Source: Pseudomonas sp. GGS8
GTDB taxonomy: Bacteria > Pseudomonadota > Gammaproteobacteria > Pseudomonadales > Pseudomonadaceae
DNA length: 64,000 nucleotides
Assembly (NCBI RefSeq): GCF_024168645.1
Contig: NZ_JALJWF010000001.1
Coordinates: 434,001-498,000, forward strand
Direction: 5' to 3'
Positions 35,303 through 44,153 of the stretch are shown here, one piece after another. Numbering within the stretch: position 1 is the stretch's first letter; each line of letters opens with the position of its first letter. Position numbers and translations under genes: made by a program. The notes under the pieces were generated by a model that saw nothing but the letters and a program-made list of their open reading frames with translations, searched no databases and was not told the DNA's origin.

Positions 35303-36826
35303 ATGACCGTGATCAAGCAAGACGACCTGATTCAGAGCGTTGCCGACGCCCTGCAATTCATTTCCTACTACCACCCCGTGGATTTCATCCAGGCGATGCA
35401 CGAGGCCTACCTGCGTGAAGAATCGCCGGCAGCCCGCGATTCCATCGCGCAAATCCTGATCAACTCGCGCATGTGCGCCACCGGCCACCGCCCGATCTGC
35501 CAGGACACCGGCATCGTCACCGTGTTCGTGCGCGTGGGCATGGACGTACGTTGGGATGGCGCCACCATGGGCCTGGACGACATGATCAACGAAGGCGTGC
35601 GCCGGGCTTACAACCTGCCGGAAAACGTCCTGCGTGCCTCGATCCTCGCCGACCCGGCGGGCGCTCGTAAAAACACCAAGGACAACACCCCGGCTGTGAT
35701 CCACTACTCCATCGTTCCGGGTAACACCGTGGAAGTGGACGTGGCGGCCAAGGGCGGCGGTTCCGAGAACAAGTCGAAAATGGCCATGCTCAACCCGTCC
35801 GACTCGATCGTCGACTGGGTGTTGAAAACCGTTCCGACCATGGGCGCCGGCTGGTGCCCACCGGGCATGCTCGGCATCGGCATCGGCGGCACCGCCGAGA
35901 AAGCTGCCGTGATGGCCAAGGAAGTGTTGATGGAATCCATCGACATTCATGAGCTGAAAGCGCGCGGCCCGCAGAACCGCATCGAAGAGATGCGCCTGGA
36001 GCTGTTCGAGAAGGTCAACCAACTGGGTATTGGCGCCCAGGGCCTGGGTGGCCTGACCACCGTGCTCGACGTGAAGATCATGGATTACCCGACTCACGCC
36101 GCCTCCCTGCCGGTGTGCATGATCCCGAACTGCGCCGCCACCCGTCACGCGCATTTCGTGCTCGACGGTTCCGGCCCGGCCTCGCTGGAAGCGCCACCGT
36201 TGGACGCCTACCCGGAAATCGTCTGGGAAGCCGGTCCGTCGGCTCGTCGCGTCAACCTCGACACCCTGACGCCTGAAGAAGTGCAGAGCTGGAAGCCGGG
36301 CGAAACCGTCCTGCTCAACGGCAAGATGCTCACCGGTCGCGACGCCGCGCACAAGCGCATGGTCGAGATGCTGAACAAGGGTGAAACCCTGCCGGTAGAC
36401 CTCAAGGGTCGCTTCATCTACTACGTCGGCCCGGTTGATCCGGTGCGCGAAGAAGTGGTTGGCCCGGCTGGCCCGACCACCGCCACGCGGATGGACAAGT
36501 TCACCCGCCAGATCCTCGAGCAAACCGGCCTGTTGGGCATGATCGGCAAATCCGAGCGCGGCCCGACCGCAATCGAAGCGATCAAGGACCACAAAGCCGT
36601 TTACCTGATGGCAGTCGGCGGTGCGGCTTACCTGGTGGCACAAGCGATCAAGAAATCCCGCGTGGTGGCGTTCGCTGAACTGGGCATGGAAGCCATCTAC
36701 GAGTTCGACGTGAAAGACATGCCGGTGACCGTTGCTGTGGATAGCAAGGGTGAGTCGGTACACATCACCGGCCCTGCGATCTGGCAGCAGAAGATCAGTG
36801 AAAGCCTGGCGGTGGAAGTGCAGTAA
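35303..36826 (+). CDS. Fumarate hydratase, class I (Fe-S dependent)
   Basis: Interconverts fumarate and malate in the TCA cycle using an oxygen-sensitive [4Fe-4S] cluster. The 507 residues cover the N-terminal alpha domain (RPICQDTGIVTVFVRVG, with the first cluster Cys at residue 66; GWCPPGMLGIGIGGTAEKAA; IPNCAATRHAHFVLDGSGP) and the C-terminal beta domain (VDPVREEVVGPAGPTTATRMDKF; IGKSERGPTAIEAIKDHKAVYLMAVGGAAYL). AGAGGAG before ATG 35303 settles the start; an upstream frame start at 35273 adds ten unsupported residues. A strong terminator follows, separating it from the Tc genes. Confidence 0.96.
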   Translation: MTVIKQDDLIQSVADALQFISYYHPVDFIQAMHEAYLREESPAARDSIAQILINSRMCATGHRPICQDTGIVTVFVRVGMDVRWDGATMGLDDMINEGVRRAYNLPENVLRASILADPAGARKNTKDNTPAVIHYSIVPGNTVEVDVAAKGGGSENKSKMAMLNPSDSIVDWVLKTVPTMGAGWCPPGMLGIGIGGTAEKAAVMAKEVLMESIDIHELKARGPQNRIEEMRLELFEKVNQLGIGAQGLGGLTTVLDVKIMDYPTHAASLPVCMIPNCAATRHAHFVLDGSGPASLEAPPLDAYPEIVWEAGPSARRVNLDTLTPEEVQSWKPGETVLLNGKMLTGRDAAHKRMVEMLNKGETLPVDLKGRFIYYVGPVDPVREEVVGPAGPTTATRMDKFTRQILEQTGLLGMIGKSERGPTAIEAIKDHKAVYLMAVGGAAYLVAQAIKKSRVVAFAELGMEAIYEFDVKDMPVTVAVDSKGESVHITGPAIWQQKISESLAVEVQ

Positions 36827-36842
36827 GCGTTTCCCTCCCGAC

Positions 36843-36885
36843 AAAAGACCGGCCCGTCAGCAATGACCAGCCGGTCTTTTTTTTT
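36843..36885 (+). terminator. Intrinsic terminator after fumarase
   Basis: AAAAGACCGG / CCGGTCTTTT encloses an inner GTCA-GCAA-TGAC stem and is followed by nine T. It lies 16 nt after the stop. Confidence 0.92.
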
Positions 36886-36913
36886 GCCTGCCATACAACG
36901 ATGCTTTCGACAC

Positions 36914-36929
36914 CTATCAGATCTGACAG
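36914..36929 (+). promoter_or_regulatory. Palindromic Tc-regulon site, copy 4 (upstream of TcB)
   Basis: CTATCAG-AT-CTGACAG, the most palindromic of the promoter-distance copies, is followed by GTTACT. It ends 80 bp before the TcB start, directly after the fumarase terminator. A TGATAA box lies about 20 bp downstream. Confidence 0.65.
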
Positions 36930-37009
36930 GTTACTCCCCATAGGCGCTCTGATAAGTTGGAACCTCACCGGCGTTCATTTCCCTGCCCCGGTTCACAGGT
37001 TTACTTGCC

Positions 37010-40000
37010 ATGGCCAATGATGCAGATGCGCTCATTACCCCCCCTTCCATCGCCAAAACGGCGTCCATTGCCACCAATGGCCGCAGTTGGGGGGAAATCG
37101 GCGCCACCGGCCAAAAGTCCTACACACTGCCATTGCCTTTTCAGACCGGGCGCACGCTCAATCCTGACTTGGCCCTTCACTACGACAGCAACGCGGGCAA
37201 CGGCGCGTTTGGCCTGGGCTGGCATCTGAATCTGCCCGCCATCAGCCGCCAGACCAGCAAAGGCGTACCAGAATACGAGGCCGATGACGTGATGCAGGCC
37301 GACGGCACCGAGCTGCGGCCTGAACTGACCCTTGAGGGCAAGATCAAGGCCAGCAAGCGCACCCATCGCCATGGCCCGCGTACCGAAGAATACTCGGTGG
37401 TGCGTTACATCCCTCGTCTGGAGGGAGCGTTCAGCCGCTATGAGTTTTGGTCACCGGCCGACGGCAAACCTGGATTCTGGATGGTTTACGGCGCTGATGG
37501 CTCGTGTTCCTGCTACGGGAACAGCGAGACCTCACGGGTGTTCGACCCTGAAAACGAACACCGCGTCGCCATTTGGCTGTTGGTGGAAATCATGAGCGTG
37601 GTGGGCGAACATATCGTCTTTGAGTACAAGAGCGACGATAAAGCCCCCGACGATCGTCATGACTATCGGGCTCAGCGATACCTGCGTCAGATCTGCTACG
37701 GCAACGAGACGGCCCGTGCCGAGTTGTTTTGTCTTGCTTATGAGGCCCCGCAGAACCTGAACTGGTATTTCCGGATGGTGGTGGACTACGGCGAGCGCAG
37801 CACTGACCCCCTCGTGGCGCCGCCGTTCGAAGCCCCGGATGAAAATGCCTGGCCGCTGCGCACCGACCCTTCGCGCATGCATCGCTACAGCTTCGAGGTC
37901 GGCACCCGGCGTCTGTGCCGGCAATTTCTGATGTACAACAACATCGGCACCGAGAAAGTACTGGTCAATCGCTTGTTGCTGGAACATCACGCTACGCCAC
38001 TGCGCTACAACCAGCTGCAAGCCGCCCACTACATGAGCTACGACGCCGGGGGGCGGGTCAAACAGATCCCGCCTCTGGAGTTTTTTTACTCGGCGTTCGA
38101 ACTTAATACCCGGCCCGAGCCTTTTTTGAATCTCGATCATATGCCCGGGCTCAACGACGGCCAGCCCTACCACTGCGTCGACCTTTACGGTGACGGCGTG
38201 CCAGGTGTTCTGTGCCAGTACGACAACGCCTGGTATTACCGTGAGCCTCTGCGGGCTGAGCTGGGCACTGACAAAATCGTTTATAGCCCATGGACGTTGC
38301 TGCCCCAGATTCCGACGGCCGACGGCAACAAACCGGTGGTGCAGATTCTGACCGACCTCACCGGCGACGGACGTCTGGACTGGATCGTCGCGCAGCCGGG
38401 CGGCAGCGGTTATTACACCTTCAATCCAGATCACACCTGGTCGCCGTTCAAGCCGTTCAGCCAGTTTCCCGTGGAATTCTTTCATCAGTTGGCTCAATTG
38501 GGCGACTTGAGTGGTGACGGCCTGGACTCCATGGCCCTGATCGGTCCGAAAAGCGTGCGGGTGTACGCCAACCTGCGGGAAAAAGGCTTCGCAGTGGCGA
38601 AGGATGTGCCTCATGAACCGCAGGGTTCACTGCCGCTGTTCAGCAACGCCCGCTCCGAACTGGTGTTTTTCGGCAACATTCACGCCAGCGATCTCCCCGG
38701 GCTGTGCCGGGTTCGCCACGACAAAATCGAATGCTGGCCCAATCTGGGCCATGGCAAGTTCGGGCAAGGCATCGAGATCAGCGCCCCGCTCTTCGATTAT
38801 CCGGACTTCAACACCGATCAGGTGCGCATTGCCGATCTGGACGGATCCGGTGCGCCCGCCCTGATTTATCTGTATTCGGATTACTTTGAGATTTACTACA
38901 ACTACGGCGGCAATGGCCTGGCGCCGGATCCGATAACGGTTCCGTGGCCCGAAGGCGTGCGCTACGACAACCTCTGCCAGGTGACCTTCGCCGACCTGCA
39001 AGGCCTGGGCTGCGCCAGCCTGCTGTTGACCGTGCCGCACATGTCGCCGCAGCACTGGGTGTATCACTTCGTCACCGAGCGGCCATACCTGCTCAACGGC
39101 TGCAATAACAACATGGGTTACAGCGCCACGCTGGGCCATGTCAGCAGCGCACAATGCTGGCTGGATGAAAAACGCAAAGCGTTGATGGCAGGGGAGCGTC
39201 CGGTCTGCTACCTGCCGTTCCCTCAGCAAGTGCTCAAATGGTTGCGGCAGGACGATGAGATTACCGGCAATTACCTGATGCAGTTTTTTGAGTATTTCGA
39301 AGGCTATTACGACGGAACAGAGCGAGAGTTTCGTGGTTTCGGGCGGGTCTACCAGACCGATAGCGAGTTGACGCCGGACCAGGCCGAAAGTGGTCACACT
39401 GCCCCGATGCGGGTCAAAAGCTGGTTTCACACCGGTCAAAGTATCGAGATCAAACTCAAAGATACCTGCCAGCTCGACGACAAGGCGACACCGTTGGGCC
39501 GCACACTGTTTTCAACCTTCGACGAGATCGAGGACGTCGATCTGATTCGTAAGCCCAACCCCAACGAGGAACGCGAAATCGCCTACGCCCTCAGTGGTCA
39601 TTTGCTGCGCACCGAAGTCTCCCAGGCCGACGACAGCGAGCCCGAGCGACTGTTTTCCCAAACCGAACTCCGCTACCGGGTTCGGAAAACCGCCGGCGAG
39701 CCATCGAGCATGATGGTGATGGAACAAGAAACCCGCAGTTTTCAATACGAGCGTTTTATGGACGACCCGCGTTGTCAGCATGGGGTCAACCTGGAATGGG
39801 ACCGGTTCGGCCAACTCGTCCACGGTTTCACCATTGACTGTGCACGACGCCAGACTAAGGACGACAAACCACCGTTCGAGGAAGAGGATCAACACCAAGC
39901 CTGGATCGATAGCTTCGATGATCAACAAGAAGTGTTTTACCTGACAGAAACCCTTGCCGATTTCCTTCACATCACCGCCCCCCATTGGCTGCTCGGGTTA

Positions 40001-41443
40001 CCCTCACGCCAGCGCAGCAATGCGCTGATACTGCCCAAGGGCACGTTACCTCAGGGGCTGAGCCCGGATCAGGTGAGCTTTGAAAAACTCTTGCAGCATC
40101 AGGCGAGCGGCGAATGGACGGCGCGTCGTGAACTGACATCGCTCTCCCGGCAACACTATCTGGAGGGCGACGATGGCAAGATCCTGTATCCGCCGCTGGC
40201 CGGGCCCACGGAACAGGCGGTGTTCGACAAAAAGGCCCTGGCGGCCTACGACGATGTCCAGCCTCCGTTTGCCATTCGCGCAGAACTGGAGAAAATCGGC
40301 TACCAACCCATGAGCCTGTTTTTTCCTGAAAACCCGATTGAAGATCAGCTGAAGAACCTGTGGTCAGCGCTGAGCGGCTTTTTCACCTACGCCGCTGCCA
40401 GCCATTTTTACCAGATCATCGCCGTGCAGCAGACCAGCAGCCATGGCGTGACTGAAATCACCCGAGATCGCTACCACCTGCTGACCACCACCATCACTTT
40501 GCCGGACGGGTGCACGACCCAAGTGGATTACGATTACCACTTCCTCTTGCCGAAGAGCATTAGAGACCCCAACGACAATTTTCAGGAAGTGCTATATGAT
40601 CGGGGCGGGCAACCTCTGGTGACCAGTTCTTACGGCACTGAAGAAGGCGAGGCTGAGGGGTTCAATCCTCTTGCCGAGCATACGGTGCCGACTGACGAGA
40701 CTCCCGGCTACGCCATTGAATATCCGAAGATAGTGGTGGAGGCTGCCGCCAGCGCGGTGCGCGTTGACCTGTATAGCTGGATGCCCAAACTTCCTGATTC
40801 CGAAGCACTCGCCATCGATAGAAAGGAATGGATCGCCCAGGGTTTGATACTGCCTGACGGACGCATCCGCGCCACGGCCCTGCGCTGGTTGAACCGGCTG
40901 CAAAAGCTCAGTCATAACGAACAGACCCTGCTTGAGTGCGCCCGCACTGCCCCCCGCCAACCCGTGCACAGCGTCACCCTGACAGCCGACCGTTATCCTC
41001 ACGATAGTCCGCAACTGATCCAGATTGTCATCCGTTTTGTGGACGGCTTCGGGCGCGAGCTGCAAACCAAACAACGAGTCGAAGCGGGCCAAGCTTATAT
41101 AGCCACTCCCGAGGGCGATCTCGAACTCGAAAACGGTCAGCCGCGCGAGGCACTGGCGGATCGACGCTGGCGTGTCAGCGGGCGCGTCGAGCGCAACCAT
41201 AAAGGCGAGACCATCCGGGTCTACCGGCCGTATTTCCTCGATACCTATCGCTACATCAATGACAGCTCGATGCGCCAGTACGGGTATCACGATCGGATTT
41301 TTTATGATGCGCCAGGACGGCCGATCCAAACGATCAATGCCCTGGACTATCTGGCGTACGACATCCTGCATCCCTGGTTCAAGCTCAGCTACGACTTCAA
41401 CGACACTGACGAATCACCGTTGGCGAAGAGGATCAAGCCATGA
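37010..41443 (+). CDS. Tc toxin TcB component (SpvB/TcdB/TcaC-like)
   Basis: A 1477-residue protein that with TcC forms the hollow cocoon storing the toxic C-terminal domain and that docks onto TcA through a beta-propeller gate. The N-terminal SpvB-type region is clear (SYTLPLPFQTGRTLNPDLALHYDSNAGNGAFGLGWHLNLPAISRQTSKGVPEY, residues 37-90). Propeller FG-GAP motifs lie near residues 449, 499 and 609 (DLTGDGRLDWIV, DLSGDGLDSMALIG, DLDGSGAPALIYL). Middle and C-terminal TcdB regions follow (YYDGTEREFRGFGRVYQTD; RFVDGFGRELQTKQRV). The length fits the family. The ribosome-binding site is weak (AGG 10 nt before ATG). The stop overlaps the TcC start (ATGA). Confidence 0.95.
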   Translation: MANDADALITPPSIAKTASIATNGRSWGEIGATGQKSYTLPLPFQTGRTLNPDLALHYDSNAGNGAFGLGWHLNLPAISRQTSKGVPEYEADDVMQADGTELRPELTLEGKIKASKRTHRHGPRTEEYSVVRYIPRLEGAFSRYEFWSPADGKPGFWMVYGADGSCSCYGNSETSRVFDPENEHRVAIWLLVEIMSVVGEHIVFEYKSDDKAPDDRHDYRAQRYLRQICYGNETARAELFCLAYEAPQNLNWYFRMVVDYGERSTDPLVAPPFEAPDENAWPLRTDPSRMHRYSFEVGTRRLCRQFLMYNNIGTEKVLVNRLLLEHHATPLRYNQLQAAHYMSYDAGGRVKQIPPLEFFYSAFELNTRPEPFLNLDHMPGLNDGQPYHCVDLYGDGVPGVLCQYDNAWYYREPLRAELGTDKIVYSPWTLLPQIPTADGNKPVVQILTDLTGDGRLDWIVAQPGGSGYYTFNPDHTWSPFKPFSQFPVEFFHQLAQLGDLSGDGLDSMALIGPKSVRVYANLREKGFAVAKDVPHEPQGSLPLFSNARSELVFFGNIHASDLPGLCRVRHDKIECWPNLGHGKFGQGIEISAPLFDYPDFNTDQVRIADLDGSGAPALIYLYSDYFEIYYNYGGNGLAPDPITVPWPEGVRYDNLCQVTFADLQGLGCASLLLTVPHMSPQHWVYHFVTERPYLLNGCNNNMGYSATLGHVSSAQCWLDEKRKALMAGERPVCYLPFPQQVLKWLRQDDEITGNYLMQFFEYFEGYYDGTEREFRGFGRVYQTDSELTPDQAESGHTAPMRVKSWFHTGQSIEIKLKDTCQLDDKATPLGRTLFSTFDEIEDVDLIRKPNPNEEREIAYALSGHLLRTEVSQADDSEPERLFSQTELRYRVRKTAGEPSSMMVMEQETRSFQYERFMDDPRCQHGVNLEWDRFGQLVHGFTIDCARRQTKDDKPPFEEEDQHQAWIDSFDDQQEVFYLTETLADFLHITAPHWLLGLPSRQRSNALILPKGTLPQGLSPDQVSFEKLLQHQASGEWTARRELTSLSRQHYLEGDDGKILYPPLAGPTEQAVFDKKALAAYDDVQPPFAIRAELEKIGYQPMSLFFPENPIEDQLKNLWSALSGFFTYAAASHFYQIIAVQQTSSHGVTEITRDRYHLLTTTITLPDGCTTQVDYDYHFLLPKSIRDPNDNFQEVLYDRGGQPLVTSSYGTEEGEAEGFNPLAEHTVPTDETPGYAIEYPKIVVEAAASAVRVDLYSWMPKLPDSEALAIDRKEWIAQGLILPDGRIRATALRWLNRLQKLSHNEQTLLECARTAPRQPVHSVTLTADRYPHDSPQLIQIVIRFVDGFGRELQTKQRVEAGQAYIATPEGDLELENGQPREALADRRWRVSGRVERNHKGETIRVYRPYFLDTYRYINDSSMRQYGYHDRIFYDAPGRPIQTINALDYLAYDILHPWFKLSYDFNDTDESPLAKRIKP

Positions 41444-44148
41444 GCGGCAGTGTGCACTGGCGCACACCTTCGGTGTCCGTCACTGACCCTCGCGGCCTGG
41501 TCATCCGGCAAGTCGAATACCTGCGCAAGGTGGCCGGTGATGAGGTGAAAATCCTCCTCACCCGCCAGCAATATGACAATGCCGGACGGCTGGCGGCGCA
41601 ACGGGACCCGCGCCTGCCCACGCCTAACACCAGCACCCTTTATGGGTTGGACGGCCAGCCGCTCAAGGTCTACAGCGTCGATGCCGGGGTGAATCTGAAC
41701 CTGCCGGGACTGTCCGCAGAACCAATGCAGTCCTGGGATGCCCGCGGCAATCATCGACGCATGAGCTACGACAATCAGATGCGCGTGCTGGCCATCGAAG
41801 AGAACGCGGTGCCAAACGTCCAAACCTTCACCTACGCCGACGCCTCGGCCGACTCCGGCCACAACCTGCGCGGACAGATGACCGCACTGAAAGAACCGTC
41901 GGGCAGGGTTGATTTTCACAGCTTCGGCCTGACCGGCGCGGCGCTGCGCGAAACCCGTACCTTTCACGACGCCAGGGCCTTTGTCAGTCGTCGCACGTTC
42001 AGCCCCTTGGGAACCGTGCTGGAACAGATCGATGCCGGCGAAAACAAGCAACAGTCGATATCCGACGTTGCCGGACAACTGCGACAGGTCAAGTTGCAGC
42101 TCAAGGACCAATCCGATTGGCAAACGGTGCTGCGGGATGCGCAGTTCAACGCTGCCGGCCAGATCATTGAACAGGTGACCGGCAACGGCGTGACCAGTCG
42201 CTGGCTTTACGGTCCGGCCGACGGGCGCCTGCACCGGCAAATCGCGCAAAAGGATCCGACCTCGGTTCTTCAAGATTTCGAATACCAATACGACCGGATG
42301 GGCAACATCACCGCCATCCTCGACCACGTCTTCACGCCCACGTTTTTTGCTAACCAACGGGTCGATGGCAATCGCACATTCACATACGACTCGCTGTCCC
42401 GGCTGCGCAGCGCAACCGGTTATTCCGACGCCCCACCTTCGGACAACCCGGGCCGGCCGCAGCCGACCGACCCCAACGACCGGCGCAATTACACGCAAAG
42501 CTACGAATACGACAACAGCGACAACCTGTTCAAAACCACCCATACGCGCGATGGCGCCAGCCATACCTCCGAGATGTTTATCGACTCCGCCAGCAACCGT
42601 GGCGTGCGCCATAAACCAGGTGATCCGTCGCCGGACCTCGACACGCTGTTCGACCCCGCCGGCAACATGTTGGCCCTGCAACCGGGCCAGCGCATGCACT
42701 GGAACAGCCGCGGCCAGCTGGAAACGGTGACCCTGGTCGATCGCAACGGCAGCGGCCCCGACGATGCGGAACATTACCGCTACAGCCAAGGCGAGCGTGT
42801 CTACAAACGCCACGAGACCTACACCACGAAAACCAGCCACTTCCATGAGGTGCGCTATTTGCCGGGGCTGCAGATCCGCACCAAGGACAGCGGCGAAGAG
42901 CTGCACGTCATCACCTTGCCAGGCGGTCGGGGCAGCGTGCGTTGTCTGCATTGGGTCAGCAAAAAACCCGACGGCATCGAGCAGGATCAACTGCGCTACA
43001 GCGTCGACGATCACTTGGGCTCCATTGTCATGGAGCTTGATCAAAACGCTCGGGTAGTCAGTCGCGAAGGCTATTACCCGTTTGGCGGCACGGCCTGGCT
43101 GATAGCAAGTTCTGCGCTGGAGATCAGCTATAAAACGATCCGCTATTCGGCCAAGGAAATGGATGAGTGCGGACTTTATTACTATGGCGCCCGCTATTAC
43201 GCGCCGTGGTTGTGGCGATGGGTGAGTGCTGATCCGGCGGGGCCTGTGGACGGGCCGAATCTTTTTGCGTTTGTGAGGAACAACCCGCTGAACTATTTCG
43301 ATGAGGAAGGAGAAAAACGGACCTCCTCGGAGCAGAGAGCCATCGTCGACAATTACGAGACTCTGCTGGCAACAGTGGAGACCAGACTGGATCAGGCGAT
43401 TTACCAATTAAGCAACTTGCATCGTACCCGAGACATCTACAAATCAGGCGCCAAAAGATTCGTGTTCACCACCATCAATCTTATTGCCTCAGCCATTACC
43501 GCGGGTTTGGCGGCTACGGCGGCGACGGCTGCCACGGCTTTCACCGGGCCGGCCGCCCCAATATTAGGGGTTGGTGCAGGCATCGTTGCCGCGGATGTAA
43601 CAGGGAATGCTCTGGACAAAGTCGCTAAAAAGAGCGCTTTTGGCTATCCGCTCTTACCCAAGGCAGACGACTTCGATGTGGACAATATAGTCAAGGAAGC
43701 AACACCTTCGGGCCTGAAAGAGGAAGTGAAATCAATGGCCTCCAAATACGACCCGCGAACAACGGATGGCCAAAAAGAAACTGCGTTTGCAGCAGTCATC
43801 AATACTGTAGACACGCTCTCCTCAACCTCTCACCTTGAAAAGGCGCTGGCGCTCTTTCGCTTGAGTACCGAGCTGACCGAAGCGTTGAATGGCACACTCG
43901 GTCTGCGAGATCTGGACGTAACAAACCAGTCTCTCGAAACACTGAGCGACTTCCTTGATACCCAGAAAGATATGGCTGATGAAGCGCTGGCAAAGCTTGA
44001 AAGCTCTATTGCCATGCACAAGGCAGAGGTCGCCGGAACCCGCCATCGGCTGGGTGCGACGGAAATCGTTGTCAAAGCCAAGATGCAACGCGTGTTCGAT
44101 CTGAATCACCGGTTAGCTCAACGTTTTCAAAAACAACAAGCGGCCTGA
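41440..44148 (+). CDS. Tc toxin TcC component 1 (Rhs protein with variable C-terminal toxin domain)
   Basis: A 902-residue TccC-type protein. Residues 1-600 contain YD/RHS repeats (FEYQYDRMGNITAILDHV; YSVDDHLGSIVMELDQNARVVSREGYYPFGGTAW). They end at the RHS core YYYGARYYAPWLWRWVSADPAGPVDGPNLFAFVRNNPLNYFD (about 580-621), where TcC proteins self-cleave to release the C-terminal domain. The remaining 277 residues are the presumed toxin. They have an Ala/Gly-rich hydrophobic segment at about 676-722 and a helical tail (SLETLSDFLDTQKDMADEALAKLESSIAMHKAE). I do not recognise an ADP-ribosyltransferase, deamidase or other known TccC effector. The ATGA overlap with TcB indicates coupling. Confidence 0.93.
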   Translation: MSGSVHWRTPSVSVTDPRGLVIRQVEYLRKVAGDEVKILLTRQQYDNAGRLAAQRDPRLPTPNTSTLYGLDGQPLKVYSVDAGVNLNLPGLSAEPMQSWDARGNHRRMSYDNQMRVLAIEENAVPNVQTFTYADASADSGHNLRGQMTALKEPSGRVDFHSFGLTGAALRETRTFHDARAFVSRRTFSPLGTVLEQIDAGENKQQSISDVAGQLRQVKLQLKDQSDWQTVLRDAQFNAAGQIIEQVTGNGVTSRWLYGPADGRLHRQIAQKDPTSVLQDFEYQYDRMGNITAILDHVFTPTFFANQRVDGNRTFTYDSLSRLRSATGYSDAPPSDNPGRPQPTDPNDRRNYTQSYEYDNSDNLFKTTHTRDGASHTSEMFIDSASNRGVRHKPGDPSPDLDTLFDPAGNMLALQPGQRMHWNSRGQLETVTLVDRNGSGPDDAEHYRYSQGERVYKRHETYTTKTSHFHEVRYLPGLQIRTKDSGEELHVITLPGGRGSVRCLHWVSKKPDGIEQDQLRYSVDDHLGSIVMELDQNARVVSREGYYPFGGTAWLIASSALEISYKTIRYSAKEMDECGLYYYGARYYAPWLWRWVSADPAGPVDGPNLFAFVRNNPLNYFDEEGEKRTSSEQRAIVDNYETLLATVETRLDQAIYQLSNLHRTRDIYKSGAKRFVFTTINLIASAITAGLAATAATAATAFTGPAAPILGVGAGIVAADVTGNALDKVAKKSAFGYPLLPKADDFDVDNIVKEATPSGLKEEVKSMASKYDPRTTDGQKETAFAAVINTVDTLSSTSHLEKALALFRLSTELTEALNGTLGLRDLDVTNQSLETLSDFLDTQKDMADEALAKLESSIAMHKAEVAGTRHRLGATEIVVKAKMQRVFDLNHRLAQRFQKQQAA

Positions 44149-44153
44149 AATAA

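Noticed and set aside
34961..36844. 627-codon open frame antisense to fumarase
   Set aside because: A shadow of the fumarase gene that also runs through a REPIN; no recognisable protein features.
41389..43407. 672-codon open frame antisense to TcB/TcC
   Set aside because: A shadow frame caused by codon bias of the Rhs gene; the plus-strand RHS repeats are clear.
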